Source: Bacteroidales bacterium
Lineage (GTDB): Bacteria; Bacteroidota; Bacteroidia; Bacteroidales; B18-G4
Direction: 5' to 3'
DNA length: 5,636 bases
NCBI GenBank assembly: GCA_023132505.1
Contig: JAGLYE010000121.1
Span: forward strand, 1-5,636
Shown in pieces: positions 1 to 5,619 of the stretch. The notes under the pieces were generated by a model that made no database searches, was not told where the DNA came from, and worked only from the letters and a program-made list of their open reading frames with translations. Position 1 is the stretch's first letter, and each line of letters starts with the position of its first letter. The position numbers and the translations under genes are program-made.

Positions 1-114
1 GAGGGCCTTTTCATAGTACTCATCTAAAAGCTTAAGTTTTTTATCTATGTTTTTCTGTCCGAAAAGACTTATGGAAACAAGAATAAGAATTAATAGTTGC
101 AATAGTTTTTTCAT
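1..114 (-). CDS. Exported protein of unknown function, N-terminal 38 residues only (runs off left edge)
   Basis: The minus strand opens with ATG at 112-114 and stays open to the window edge, giving exactly 38 codons. The product starts MKKLLQLLILILVSISLFGQ, a classic signal peptide: two lysines, a leucine/isoleucine core and a likely cleavage near SLFG-Q. The mature part begins KNIDKKLKLLDEYYEKAL, charged and probably helical. That opening resembles Bacteroidota serine hydrolases of the beta-lactamase/penicillin-binding type, where a helix of this kind precedes the catalytic domain. The resemblance is from memory and rests on 18 residues, so the function is a guess. The gene lies downstream of the large T9SS cargo gene on the same strand, but a strong terminator separates them. 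I see no TAnnTTTG box in the 110 bases upstream, so its promoter is unidentified. That it is a real coding start is fairly secure; its identity is not. Confidence 0.75.
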   Translation of the reverse strand, partial: MKKLLQLLILILVSISLFGQKNIDKKLKLLDEYYEKAL

Positions 115-143
115 GATAATCCGCGATTAAATCTTAAAATAAG

Positions 144-178
144 AAATGCCGGATAAAAATAACATTTTCCCGGCATTT
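144..178 (-). repeat. Hairpin-forming inverted repeat in the leader of the left-edge gene
   Basis: AAATGCCGG (144-152) pairs perfectly with CCGGCATTT (170-178). Inside the loop AAAAT (156-160) can pair with ATTTT (164-168), so the whole element can fold into one long stem with a small internal loop. On the minus strand it ends 30 bases before the ATG at 114 and is followed by CTTATTTTAAG, which is T-rich but not a clean T-run. It could be a backup terminator after the stronger one at 224-262, or an RNA structure in the 5' leader of the left-edge gene. The sequence does not decide between these. Confidence 0.5.
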
Positions 179-223
179 AAGATCAGAAGTACCAAGCTTC
201 ACGATTACACGGAAGCGGATAGT

Positions 224-262
224 AAAAAAAGACCTGTGAGCTTATATAAGCTCACAGGTCTT
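224..262 (-). terminator. Intrinsic terminator of the T9SS cargo gene
   Basis: Positions 229-262 form a perfect 34-base palindrome, with arms AAGACCTGTGAGCTTAT and ATAAGCTCACAGGTCTT. On the minus strand it is followed directly by a run of seven T (complement of A224-A230). It begins 22 bases after the stop codon at 285-287. A GC-containing stem plus U-tract right after a gene end is the standard Rho-independent arrangement. The minus-strand T-run shows it serves the 285-2594 gene and should isolate the left-edge gene from read-through. Confidence 0.88.
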
Positions 263-284
263 GCCAGCCTATTTCCTATGATTT

Positions 285-2594
285 CTATTTCATGATAATG
301 AATTTCTCCTGAACAATAGTACCGTCTTCAGCGATCAGCTTCAGGGTATAATAACCATTGCGAAGATCAGATGTATTAAGCGTGGATTTATTGTTGCCAG
401 ATGTTAATTCAGCATTTCTGCTAATCACTGTTTGTCCTACCTGATTTAAAACCTGGATGGTAATACTTGCATCTTTTTGTGAGAATAACTCAATATTCAA
501 TGATCCCCCGGCAGGATTTGGATACAGGGAAATCTCGTTCATGAATGATTCATTGATCCTTACACATTCATCGATTGTAACAGAGAACTCAGTAGCAATA
601 CCTTCACAACCAGCAACTGATAGTTCCGTGAGATTCACAGAACCAGCGCCCATGTCACCCCAGGTAATGGTGATTTCGTGGGTTCCCTGTCCATCGGTGA
701 TGGTTCCGCCTGTAACAACCCAGGTATAGTTAGCCTGGGCATGGTCGGGGCTGGAGTAAACATAACCGGGAGTATTTTCACATACGAGCTCATCACCTGA
801 TATCTCAGGTTCCGGAAGTGTATTCACACTTACTTCGAAAGCATCAGATACGATGCCATCTCCGCATTGGTTAACCCCCTGAACAGTGATGGCAGCTATG
901 CCGGTGTAGGTAGTACTCCACTCAACCGATGCTGCAACTGTGCTTCCTGCAATGGTTCCGGCTTCCATAGGATCGAGCGTCCAGATATATGACTCAGCAT
1001 CCACTGCTCCACCGGTTGAATAATCAGTTGTTTCACCAATGCAAACAGCATCGTCACCATTAGGTGTTGCAGCCTGTCCCGGAATATCAATCGGATAAAT
1101 ATAGGCTGTGCCATACATATTCAAATTACAATAATCCGTATATCCGACAATAGTATAAATACCATCACCTGTCTGGTATCCGAAATTCAGAGCGGATCCA
1201 GTGCCTGCCTCGATAATACCTGTAGGTGTTCCGTCGAGATGCAACTCATAATCGACATCTGTTTCCGATCCATCCAGCGTTATTTCAACGCCCTGAGTAC
1301 CGACACAATAACTGCTTCCCTCTGACACCCAGAATGGTGCTGGAGTTAGGTGAACAGTTGTCTGAAATGCATCTGACCAAATTCCATCACCACATTGGTT
1401 AACGGCCCTGACAGTAATATCAATGGTGCCATTGTATGAGGAATTCACATCAAGGGTAGCAATTGTTGAAGTCCCTATTATAGTACCTGCAGATGAAGGG
1501 TTAATAGACCAGAAATAAGATACTGCACCCGGGACACTGTTTGTATTGTAATTATAACCGGTACCTCCTCCACAAATATCAGTGGGGCCGGAAGGGATAT
1601 CTGCCTGTGCGGGGGTTGTGATCACATCTATGTAATCTTCAATGAGCAATGTACTGGTTGTTGTTCCGTCGCCAACGATCAATTGTACATCAAAAAAACC
1701 GGGGGTATTATAAGTTACCGTGGGGTTCTGAGCTGTTGATGAACTGGGTGTTCCACCTTCAAAAGTCCAGTCCCAGGAAGTGATCAAGCCAAGTGATTCA
1801 TCTATAAAATCAACGCTGGTGGTTTCACAAGGCTGTTGGTTGTTGCAGCTAAAGTTTGCTGTTGCAGCAAGAGGCATAATATTTTCAATCGGCACCATGG
1901 TTCCCTGGAGGATCTCCTTGGTGCTTTCATCCTGCAAAAAAGCAACCAGTTCAACATGCTGCGTATTCCAACTTGCATCAATGGTAAAATTATAATTGAT
2001 GATCACCTGGTCGCCACCGGCAAAATTAACTGTTGTGCCAAGATGATCGGGGTACATATCACGACAGACATAATTAAGCTCTGACATGCCCTGCCATGAA
2101 TATACAATCTCAGATTCTGTAAGCACCAGATGTGCAGTAAGGTTAGCCGGAGGGGTTCCGTTCTCCAAATCAACAACTACCGAAATAGTGTAATTCAGGT
2201 CTGTATTATGGCCATATATTGCTGCTGTATAATCACATGGAATGGCAATTCTTTGATTATATAGTGGCAGAAAGTCGTTGTACATACTTGAAGCACTTCC
2301 TCCTTCAATAAATAAGGTACCATCAAAATACGTAGTTGGGAAATATATAATACCATAATAGGAAATACGTGCAGTAGTGTGTGTATTGGAAAAAGCATCT
2401 CCACTATGATATTCAATAGCAGCGATATTGTGCCCATTAGCAACAAGATCCTCAACCCCCATGGCTGCACCCACACACCATGGGCACCATGTACCGGTGG
2501 CTACCTCAACTACAACCCTTTCACGGCTAACCTGTTGTGCAAATACAGAGGCGGTAAAAGTTAATACCAGAAAGGTAATAAAGAATTTTTTCAT
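285..2594 (-). CDS. Secreted T9SS cargo protein: Omp28-type thioredoxin-like domain, PKD/Ig-like modules, type A sorting domain
   Basis: The product has 769 residues from the ATG at 2592-2594. The frame is open further upstream through a TTG at 2639, but that lies inside the promoter -7 box, and only the ATG gives a proper signal peptide (MKKFFITFLVLTFTASVFA, cut before QQ). Order of parts: thioredoxin-like domain about 22-115 with WCPWC at 36-40 and the cis-proline-like segment YFPTTYFDG at 84-92; a beta-rich region to about 240, together resembling Omp28-related outer membrane proteins; a PKD domain about 247-325 (WDWTFEGGTP at 274-283); PKD-like module about 328-417; Ig-like 419-500; a second copy of the PKD-like module 505-591; another PKD-like 593-675; and the T9SS type A sorting domain 685-769 (YPNP at 691-694, GYYTLKL at 747-753, end EKFIIMK). 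T9SS cargo crosses the outer membrane and is usually cleaved and anchored or released. The likely role is a surface or extracellular binding protein, perhaps with disulfide chemistry through CPWC; the substrate is unknown. It has its own promoter and terminator. Confidence 0.93.
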   Translation of the reverse strand: MKKFFITFLVLTFTASVFAQQVSRERVVVEVATGTWCPWCVGAAMGVEDLVANGHNIAAIEYHSGDAFSNTHTTARISYYGIIYFPTTYFDGTLFIEGGSASSMYNDFLPLYNQRIAIPCDYTAAIYGHNTDLNYTISVVVDLENGTPPANLTAHLVLTESEIVYSWQGMSELNYVCRDMYPDHLGTTVNFAGGDQVIINYNFTIDASWNTQHVELVAFLQDESTKEILQGTMVPIENIMPLAATANFSCNNQQPCETTSVDFIDESLGLITSWDWTFEGGTPSSSTAQNPTVTYNTPGFFDVQLIVGDGTTTSTLLIEDYIDVITTPAQADIPSGPTDICGGGTGYNYNTNSVPGAVSYFWSINPSSAGTIIGTSTIATLDVNSSYNGTIDITVRAVNQCGDGIWSDAFQTTVHLTPAPFWVSEGSSYCVGTQGVEITLDGSETDVDYELHLDGTPTGIIEAGTGSALNFGYQTGDGIYTIVGYTDYCNLNMYGTAYIYPIDIPGQAATPNGDDAVCIGETTDYSTGGAVDAESYIWTLDPMEAGTIAGSTVAASVEWSTTYTGIAAITVQGVNQCGDGIVSDAFEVSVNTLPEPEISGDELVCENTPGYVYSSPDHAQANYTWVVTGGTITDGQGTHEITITWGDMGAGSVNLTELSVAGCEGIATEFSVTIDECVRINESFMNEISLYPNPAGGSLNIELFSQKDASITIQVLNQVGQTVISRNAELTSGNNKSTLNTSDLRNGYYTLKLIAEDGTIVQEKFIIMK
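841..908 (-). repeat. Second copy of duplicated PKD-like module core (partner at 1369-1436)
   Basis: This 68-base segment aligns without gaps to 1369-1436; I count 46 identical positions, densest around CATTGGTTAAC. It encodes NQCGDGIVSDAF (residues 575-586 of the 769-residue product). The spacing between copies is 528 bases, or 176 codons, so a PKD-like plus Ig-like unit may have been duplicated inside the gene. Confidence 0.75.
1369..1436 (-). repeat. First copy of duplicated PKD-like module core (partner at 841-908)
   Basis: It encodes NQCGDGIWSDAF at residues 399-410, matching NQCGDGIVSDAF at 575-586 with one substitution in twelve. The surrounding modules also align: AGTIIGTSTIATLDV with AGTIAGSTVAASVEW, and SYNGTIDITVRAVNQ with TYTGIAAITVQGVNQ. 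The shared cysteine and acidic turn suggest a conserved structural feature of this module type. Confidence 0.75.
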
Positions 2595-2636
2595 GACTAT
2601 AAGATTTAGAATTTGATTTGATTTGATTTTGCGGGG

Positions 2637-2644
2637 CAAAGATA
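2637..2644 (-). promoter_or_regulatory. Bacteroidota -7 promoter box for the T9SS cargo gene
   Basis: The minus strand reads TATCTTTG, an exact TAnnTTTG match, 42 bases before the ATG at 2594. No clean TTTG -33 box lies 17-23 bases further upstream; that stretch is an alternating TA/CA tract. The inferred leader contains three tandem AAATC units (complement of 2615-2629) and no Shine-Dalgarno sequence. The box covers the alternative TTG start at 2639, which argues against that start. Confidence 0.7.
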
Positions 2645-2715
2645 ATCACTTATATATATGTGTGCATGACTAATAAGGTGAAATTAGGGATATTGTAATA
2701 ATTTAAAGTGATTAT
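2642..2715. repeat. 10-bp perfect inverted repeat flanking the cargo-gene promoter
   Basis: ATAATCACTT at 2642-2651 is the exact reverse complement of AAGTGATTAT at 2706-2715, with 54 bases between. The first arm overlaps the upstream end of the -7 box at 2637-2644. Paired half-sites at and upstream of a promoter could be operator sites for one regulator, but no regulator is known here. AT-rich DNA produces such repeats by chance more readily than balanced sequence. Confidence 0.4.
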
Positions 2716-2738
2716 AAATAAGATGCTTACGGCTTCTT
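2714..2738 (-). terminator. Weak possible terminator of the deacetylase gene
   Basis: On the minus strand AAGAAGC and GCATCTT (2732-2738 and 2720-2726) form a 7-bp stem with one A-A mismatch around a 5-base loop, followed by ATTTAT. It sits 28 bases past the TAA at 2767-2769. The stem is weak and the T-tract is interrupted by A, so this is only the best candidate in the spacer. Confidence 0.3.
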
Positions 2739-2766
2739 AAAGGAATATGGCTCCACAAAAATTTGC

Positions 2767-3651
2767 TTATCCGATGGACATGTTTTCATCCCATTGTTGC
2801 TTGGGAGGGATGGCTCCTTTATGGATCCCTTCAACGAAACTATCAACACACTTGCGGATATCATGGTGATAACCGCCCTCCAGAACAGCAAAAATATCCG
2901 AAAAGGCTCTTCTCAGCCTGAAAGCACATTCGTAATAGCCCCCGGTGGTAAAATTTAGGTTCAGAAGGCGGTCATCCGTATAACCATCGAAGCCTGCTGA
3001 AACTGCGATCACATCAGGATGAAACTTTCTTGCCAGGATAATTGCCTTATCAACAACCTCGAGAAATTCCTTATCCCCTTTCCCGGCATAAATAGGAAAG
3101 TTGGCAGTATAGCCTTCTCCTTCTCCATAGCCAGTTTCTATGGAAAACCCTGTATAAGGAAAAGCATTGTGCTGGTGAACGGAGCAGTAAAAAACATCAT
3201 TTCTATTATAAAAGATCGATTGAGTACCATCTCCATGGTGGCTATCGATATCGAAGATGAACACCCTTTTCCCTTCATTCACAAGATTTTGTATAGCAAT
3301 GGCAATATTATTGAAAAAGCAAAACCCGGATGCCCGTTCTATATCAGCATGATGTCCCGGGGGGCGTATTGCTGCAAATGAATTGTTTTCTGCCGCCATT
3401 ATGCTAAGCCCCACTGCTGTTTTTGCTGATTCCCAGCTATCGTTATTCAGGATGACTTCTGCAAGGAATTCCTCGTTCCTGCAGGCATCTTTTATGCGTT
3501 CAATATATGACGGGCTATGGACAAGTTCAAGATAAGATTCCCCATTGGCCTCAATGTCAGGGAGGTCTCCAAAATCTGCAATACGATAGGCCCCCTCTGC
3601 ATCACTGTCGACATTGTGTTTCAGGAATTTTTTATTGAACAGGATTTCCAT
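2767..3651 (-). CDS. Histone deacetylase family protein (zinc amidohydrolase; likely acetylpolyamine or acetyl-lysine deacetylase)
   Basis: The product is 294 residues and appears complete, though on the short side for the bacterial/archaeal members of this arginase-deacetylase fold family. The zinc site is visible: Asp136 and His138 in DIDSHHGDGTQ (134-144) and Asp222 in SAGFDGYTDD (218-227). The catalytic His pair is His100-His101 in RPPGHHA (96-102), and the transition-state Tyr is Tyr261 in LEGGYH (257-262). GFCFFNNIAIA (109-119) is the usual family segment after the His pair. Family enzymes hydrolyse N-acetyl groups from lysine, polyamines or related compounds. The N-terminus (KHNVDSDAEGAYRI) resembles acetylpolyamine-amidohydrolase-like members, but the substrate cannot be read from the sequence. 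No signal peptide is present, so it is cytoplasmic. The ATG at 3649-3651 follows a TAnnTTTG box by 17 bases. It stands alone, divergent from the ribonuclease gene. Confidence 0.95.
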   Translation of the reverse strand: MEILFNKKFLKHNVDSDAEGAYRIADFGDLPDIEANGESYLELVHSPSYIERIKDACRNEEFLAEVILNNDSWESAKTAVGLSIMAAENNSFAAIRPPGHHADIERASGFCFFNNIAIAIQNLVNEGKRVFIFDIDSHHGDGTQSIFYNRNDVFYCSVHQHNAFPYTGFSIETGYGEGEGYTANFPIYAGKGDKEFLEVVDKAIILARKFHPDVIAVSAGFDGYTDDRLLNLNFTTGGYYECAFRLRRAFSDIFAVLEGGYHHDIRKCVDSFVEGIHKGAIPPKQQWDENMSIG

Positions 3652-3668
3652 CGGTCGTTAATTTGAGG

Positions 3669-3676
3669 CAAAATTA
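3669..3676 (-). promoter_or_regulatory. Bacteroidota -7 promoter box for the deacetylase gene
   Basis: The minus strand reads TAATTTTG, an exact TAnnTTTG match, ending 17 bases before the ATG at 3651. Sixteen bases upstream is TTTC, an imperfect and slightly close -33 candidate. The predicted leader is very short, about a dozen bases, with no Shine-Dalgarno sequence. Confidence 0.65.
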
Positions 3677-3715
3677 TAAATATTTTGGGAGGGAAAGATT
3701 TTATACTTAAAATGA

Positions 3716-3865
3716 ATACCTCAAGACCCGGTCTGGCTGGCAACCTCCACTGATGTTGAAGGCATCAGCGGAAAGTATTTTGAGCATCTCAGTGAACATC
3801 AATGCGGGTTCTCAACAAATATGGCTGACTGCAAAAACTTACTGAAAGCCTGTAGCACATATTAA
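3716..3865 (+). pseudogene. Relic: C-terminal tail of a short-chain dehydrogenase/reductase (SDR)
   Basis: One plus-strand frame reads 49 codons from 3716 to a TAA at 3863-3865. It contains PVWLATSTDVEGISGKYF. This is the C-terminal signature of retinol-dehydrogenase-like SDRs, which typically read like YLATSPEVEGVSGKYF and are followed by about 25 residues ending in a small helix. The rest here (CGFSTNMADCKNLLKACSTY) fits that final stretch loosely, with LL where LW is common. Nothing upstream of 3716 continues the domain: an in-frame TGA lies at 3713-3715, there is no start codon, and the Rossmann fold, Ser-Tyr-Lys catalytic residues and cofactor motif are all missing. The fragment lies between the divergent promoters of its neighbours. 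I infer it was left by a deletion or rearrangement that removed the SDR body. The match is from memory, not from a search. Confidence 0.62.
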
Positions 3866-3904
3866 TTTTACCCGGTTTAAAACCCGGAGTACCCAATCTT
3901 TTTC

Positions 3905-3912
3905 TACCTTTG
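3905..3912 (+). promoter_or_regulatory. Bacteroidota -7 promoter box for the beta-CASP ribonuclease gene
   Basis: TACCTTTG is an exact TAnnTTTG match, 54 bases before the ATG at 3967. No good TTTG is found at the expected distance upstream; TTTA at 3876-3879 is 25 bases away. The leader has no Shine-Dalgarno sequence; the bases before the start are ATCCATAAGTA. Confidence 0.6.
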
Positions 3913-3966
3913 ATGATCCTGATTCTATTTTGGCAGGTCATCTTAACATTCATTAATCCATAAGTA

Positions 3967-5346
3967 ATGAATACTGTTCTTTCTAACGACATAAGCATTC
4001 AATTTCTTGGTGCAGCAGGCACTGTAACAGGCTCCAAAACATTAATCAGGGCAAATGGGAAAAAGATACTGGTTGATTGTGGTTTATTTCAGGGTCTTAA
4101 GCATTTGCGGGCACTGAACTGGCAAGCTCTGCCGATTGATGCATCAAAGATCGATGCTGTTATCCTGACTCATGCGCACCTCGACCATACCGGATACCTT
4201 CCCAGGCTGGTAAATCAGGGCTTTCAGGGGCCCATTTATTGTTCTGCGCCTACATGTGAGATCACAGAGGTTTTATTGCTGGACAGTGCAAAGATCCAGG
4301 AGGAAGATGCCGAGCATGCTAATCGTAAAGGATATACAAAGCATAAACCGGCGAAGCCGCTATATGACCTCGAGGATGCAAAAAATACAATTCCCTTGCT
4401 GAGAGCTCATCCCGAAGATGAATGGAAGGAGCTCAGTGACGGTATACGCTTTCGCTTTCAGAACAATGCCCACATCATTGGTGCCACACATGTTGATATT
4501 GAAATTGATGAAAAGCGCATTGTGTTTTCGGGAGATATCGGAAGAATTGACGACCCTATGCTGGAAGTACCCGACAAACCGGAAAAAGCCGATTATCTTA
4601 TTATTGAATCAACTTATGGCGACCGCATTCACCCCACTGTTGATACGGAAAAACAATTCCGCGAGATACTTCACAAGGTTGCCGACAGAAATGGTATTAT
4701 GATCGTTCCGAGTTTCACTGTTGACCGTGCCCAGGATTTCATGTACCTGTTCTGGAAGCTGGAGCAGAAGAAAGACATCCCGGAATTCCCGATTTACCTC
4801 GACTCGCCCATGGGAATAGATGTAAGCAAGGTATTCAACAAATATCACAAATGGCATAAGCTGGGACCAACAGTCTTTGATGAAGTGTTCAAAAACACCA
4901 AAATGGTCCGGTCATTCAAAGACACGGAAAAACTTGCAGTCAATAAACGGCCGAAAATAGTCATTGCCGGAAGTGGCATGATGAACGGCGGCAGGGTGCT
5001 GACCTATCTGAAAAAACACCTCAGCAACCCCGATTCAACCATCATTATACCCGGATACCAGGCTGAAGGAACACGGGGAAGAAGCATTCATGACGGAGTG
5101 CATGAAATAAAGATCCATGGGGAATATTACCCGATCCGGGCCCATATCGAAGACATCCGCACCATGTCATCCCATGCCGACCAGGCACAAATCATTGATT
5201 GGCTCTCCGACTTGCAAAAGAAGCCTGCATGCGTATTCATTAATCATGGTGAGCCAAAATCATCAGATGCCCTGCGAATCAAAGTACAGGATACTTTTGG
5301 ATGGAAAGTGGAGATACCCCAATTTGAAAATGTATTCCAACTCTGA
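3967..5346 (+). CDS. Metallo-beta-lactamase-fold beta-CASP ribonuclease (CPSF73/Ysh1-like RNA-processing exonuclease)
   Basis: The product is 459 residues, the usual length for bacterial single-domain members without KH domains. Metal-binding motifs are complete: HAHLDH at 69-74, His169 in NNAHIIGA, and Asp190 in SGDIGR. The beta-CASP motifs are also present: A with Glu214 in IESTYGDR, B with His403 in SSHADQ, and C with His427 in INHGE. Other family landmarks are FLGAAGTVTGS (13-23), GSGMMNGGR (335-343) and PGYQAEGTRGR (362-372). Family members are zinc-dependent ribonucleases, endo- or 5'-3' exonucleolytic, acting on RNA in the cytoplasm. The RNA targets of this one are unknown. The start is fixed by an in-frame TAA at 3961-3963, two codons upstream of the ATG. 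It is transcribed alone from its own promoter, away from the deacetylase gene, and a hairpin follows the stop by three bases. DNA-acting relatives exist in the fold, but the motif set favours RNA. Confidence 0.96.
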   Translation: MNTVLSNDISIQFLGAAGTVTGSKTLIRANGKKILVDCGLFQGLKHLRALNWQALPIDASKIDAVILTHAHLDHTGYLPRLVNQGFQGPIYCSAPTCEITEVLLLDSAKIQEEDAEHANRKGYTKHKPAKPLYDLEDAKNTIPLLRAHPEDEWKELSDGIRFRFQNNAHIIGATHVDIEIDEKRIVFSGDIGRIDDPMLEVPDKPEKADYLIIESTYGDRIHPTVDTEKQFREILHKVADRNGIMIVPSFTVDRAQDFMYLFWKLEQKKDIPEFPIYLDSPMGIDVSKVFNKYHKWHKLGPTVFDEVFKNTKMVRSFKDTEKLAVNKRPKIVIAGSGMMNGGRVLTYLKKHLSNPDSTIIIPGYQAEGTRGRSIHDGVHEIKIHGEYYPIRAHIEDIRTMSSHADQAQIIDWLSDLQKKPACVFINHGEPKSSDALRIKVQDTFGWKVEIPQFENVFQL

Positions 5347-5349
5347 TAA

Positions 5350-5385
5350 ATTAATGATTATACGTAATTATTAATCCTTTTATTT
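5350..5385 (+). terminator. AU-rich terminator-like hairpin after the ribonuclease gene
   Basis: ATTAATGATTA (5350-5360) and TAATTATTAAT (5365-5375) pair over 11 bases, with one G-U wobble, around a TACG tetraloop of the stable UNCG class. CC and TTTTATTT follow. The hairpin begins three bases after the TGA. The stem is almost all A-T, so termination would be modest. Confidence 0.5.
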
Positions 5386-5588
5386 CCGGTGACCTGAAAG
5401 AAAGAATACCTTGCAGGTTTATTCCGGCAAAAATTGAAGCATCCCTTCCTATAACATATTGTTTTTCTTTTACTTAAGCACACATCCTATAAGCCAGTCT
5501 GTTGGTAACAAGAGCAGGTTCGAAGCCTGATTGCTATGCAATAAGCTTCCAAAAACTCGTGTAATATTTTATTTTCTTCACAAAGAAT
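5376..5588. other. Intergenic stretch with no recognisable gene
   Basis: Between the ribonuclease terminator and the right-edge promoter I find no open frame with a start codon and recognisable protein. One plus-strand frame stays open from about 5360 to a TAA near 5474, but it has no ATG and no familiar motif. The segment holds the hairpin at 5522-5549 and a tRNA T-arm lookalike at 5514-5528, neither of which makes a complete RNA gene. Confidence 0.55.
5522..5549. repeat. Imperfect inverted repeat upstream of the right-edge promoter
   Basis: GAAGC (5522-5526) pairs with GCTTC (5545-5549), and ATTGC (5530-5534) with GCAAT (5538-5542). CTG and AA form a small internal loop and TAT the apical loop. 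Neither strand has a T-run after it, so it is not a typical terminator. It lies about 40 bases upstream of the -33 box of the right-edge promoter and could be a regulatory site or chance structure. Confidence 0.4.
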
Positions 5589-5619
5589 TTTGTAATTAAC
5601 TAAGGATTTCTTATATTTG
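5589..5619 (+). promoter_or_regulatory. Full Bacteroidota promoter (TTTG-N19-TAnnTTTG) for a gene beyond the right edge
   Basis: TTTG at 5589-5592 is followed after 19 bases by TATATTTG at 5612-5619. Both boxes match the housekeeping consensus and the spacer is in the middle of the accepted range. Transcription should start about six bases past the second box. The remaining 17 bases contain no ATG, so the coding start lies outside the window. Confidence 0.75.

Noticed and set aside
195..216. GCTTC/GAAGC inverted repeat
   Set aside because: A five-base stem with an 11-base loop and no T-run or other context; expected by chance.
457..729. Open plus-strand frame of about 90 codons
   Set aside because: It is antisense to the sorting domain and last PKD-like module of the cargo gene; composition is that of an antisense shadow.
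2615..2629. Tandem AAATC units (GATTT on the plus strand) in the cargo-gene leader
   Set aside because: Only about three copies in an AT-rich leader outside the coding sequence; too short to claim a phase-variable or functional repeat.
3019..3381. Open plus-strand frame of about 120 codons
   Set aside because: It lies wholly antisense to the deacetylase gene, whose catalytic motifs are intact; the translation shows no recognisable domain.
3871..3904. CCGG-TTTAAAAC-CCGG hairpin followed at a distance by TCTTTTTC, possibly an old SDR terminator
   Set aside because: The stem is only four firm base pairs and the T-tract starts about ten bases after it, so it does not meet intrinsic terminator structure.
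3789..3998. Minus-strand frame of about 69 codons across the divergent spacer
   Set aside because: It overlaps the ribonuclease promoter and start and the SDR relic on the other strand, and has no recognisable motif or promoter.
2767..5346. A possible functional module of deacetylase plus beta-CASP ribonuclease
   Set aside because: The genes are divergent, each has its own promoter, a relic lies between them, and I know no pathway linking the two families; adjacency alone does not support a system.
5514..5528. tRNA-like T-arm: GCAGGTTCGAAGCCT, with a 7-base TTCGAAG loop and CAGG/CCTG stem
   Set aside because: Bases 22 upstream do not form an anticodon arm, no D-arm or matching acceptor stem is found, and the bases overlap a competing hairpin at 5522-5549. 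It is most likely chance or a very decayed fragment.
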